Assembly (NCBI GenBank): GCA_013314715.1
Contig: JABUFC010000027.1
Coordinates: 1-43,786, forward strand
DNA: 43,786 bases
Reading direction: 5' to 3'
Source of the DNA: Bacteroidales bacterium
GTDB lineage: Bacteria > Bacteroidota > Bacteroidia > Bacteroidales > GWA2-32-17
The notes beneath the pieces were generated by a model that saw only the letters and a list, made by a program, of their open reading frames with translations, did not search any database and was not told the DNA's origin. How positions within the stretch are numbered: the first letter of the stretch is position 1; every line of letters begins with the position of its first letter. The position numbers were made by a program, and so were the translations under genes. Shown here one piece after another: positions 43,617-43,786 of the stretch.

Positions 43617-43786
43617 TTATTGAATCATAAATGAAATATTTGATATTTTTAATCCTACTGATTGATAAATTTCTTTTGCTAGTTGAGTTATATTTGACGG
43701 AATACCATAGCGTTTATTCGTTTTTTTATCACGCAAAATACTAAGTTGTACACTTAACAACAATTGACGTATATTTTGTGGTGAGA
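43617..43786 (-). CDS. C-terminal end of an unrecognised gene, cut by window edge
   Basis: On the minus strand one frame stays open from the window edge to a TAA at 43617-43619 (55 codons). The other two minus-strand frames stop early. The peptide contains RQLLLSVQLSILRDKKTNKR and ends SNISFMIQ. It is basic and helix-like, with no family I recognise. An open frame this long in AT-rich DNA suggests a real coding end, but it is short. The start lies beyond the window. Confidence 0.5.
   Translation of the reverse strand, partial: SPQNIRQLLLSVQLSILRDKKTNKRYGIPSNITQLAKEIYQSVGLKISNISFMIQ

Overview
The window reads as a low-GC chromosomal segment of an anaerobic member of the Bacteroidetes, most likely Bacteroidales or a close relative. 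The evidence is the primary sigma factor of the short Bacteroidetes type (MRQLKITKQ start), many TAnnTTTG-type -7 boxes upstream of starts, almost no Shine-Dalgarno sites, Rho with a long charged insertion, type IX secretion components (PorP/SprF with an OmpA/PD40 partner), a type B C-terminal sorting domain, and three ferredoxin-linked or fermentative enzymes (PFOR, IorAB, carbamate kinase). Nothing in it looks like a prophage, integrative element or CRISPR array. The only signs of mobile DNA are short intergenic repeats and a MITE-like remnant near the right end.

Layout. 1-2.7 kb: a secreted repetitive surface protein. 2.9-4.9 kb: carbamate kinase plus ornithine carbamoyltransferase, a citrulline/arginine ATP-yielding pair without a visible arginine deiminase. 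4.9-8.5 kb: PlsY, a convergent LysM/M23 peptidase, then a flavin-reductase-like gene abutting an unusual nucleoside-hydrolase/FmdE fusion. 8.6-11.7 kb: PorP/SprF and an OmpA-PD40 protein. 11.8-12.0 kb: tRNA-Gly(GCC) and tRNA-Leu(UAA). 12.0-13.7 kb (minus): lipoyl synthase overlapping an unrecognised outer-envelope protein gene. 13.9-16.7 kb: two tandem secreted thioredoxin-fold proteins. 16.8-18.0 kb: rpsF-rpsR-rplI. 18.0-18.8 kb: kdsB. 18.9-24.0 kb (minus): a TetR, RND/MMPL exporter, LolA-like and outer-membrane protein cassette. 24.2-25.1 kb: rpoD. 25.1-27.8 kb (minus): iorA-iorB and yjbQ. 27.9-31.1 kb: a small CarboxypepD-like protein, a repeat lipoprotein and PBP4. 31.2-36.6 kb: rho and pyruvate:ferredoxin oxidoreductase. 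37.1-42.6 kb: a small secreted protein and a 1705-residue modular type IX substrate. 42.6-43.8 kb: a repeat-rich gene-free region and the tail of a truncated minus-strand gene.

How the parts fit. PFOR, IorAB and carbamate kinase/OTC point to amino-acid and pyruvate fermentation with ferredoxin. PorP/SprF, OmpA-PD40 and the giant type B substrate belong to the type IX secretion and surface-adhesion programme. The TetR cassette looks like a self-regulated envelope route for a hydrophobic molecule: an inner-membrane RND pump, a periplasmic LolA-fold carrier and an outer-membrane barrel. An inverted repeat overlapping the tetR promoter is a good candidate operator.

Points most worth a second look are: the nucleoside-hydrolase/FmdE fusion with a Trp where the catalytic His is expected; the strong Shine-Dalgarno sites on rpsR and rplI in a genome that otherwise ignores them; the TetR operator and envelope-transport cassette; the overlapping promoter/terminator ahead of plsY; and the nested repeats and terminal inverted repeats at 42.9-43.5 kb. 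I see no complete, clearly new defence or mobile system here.
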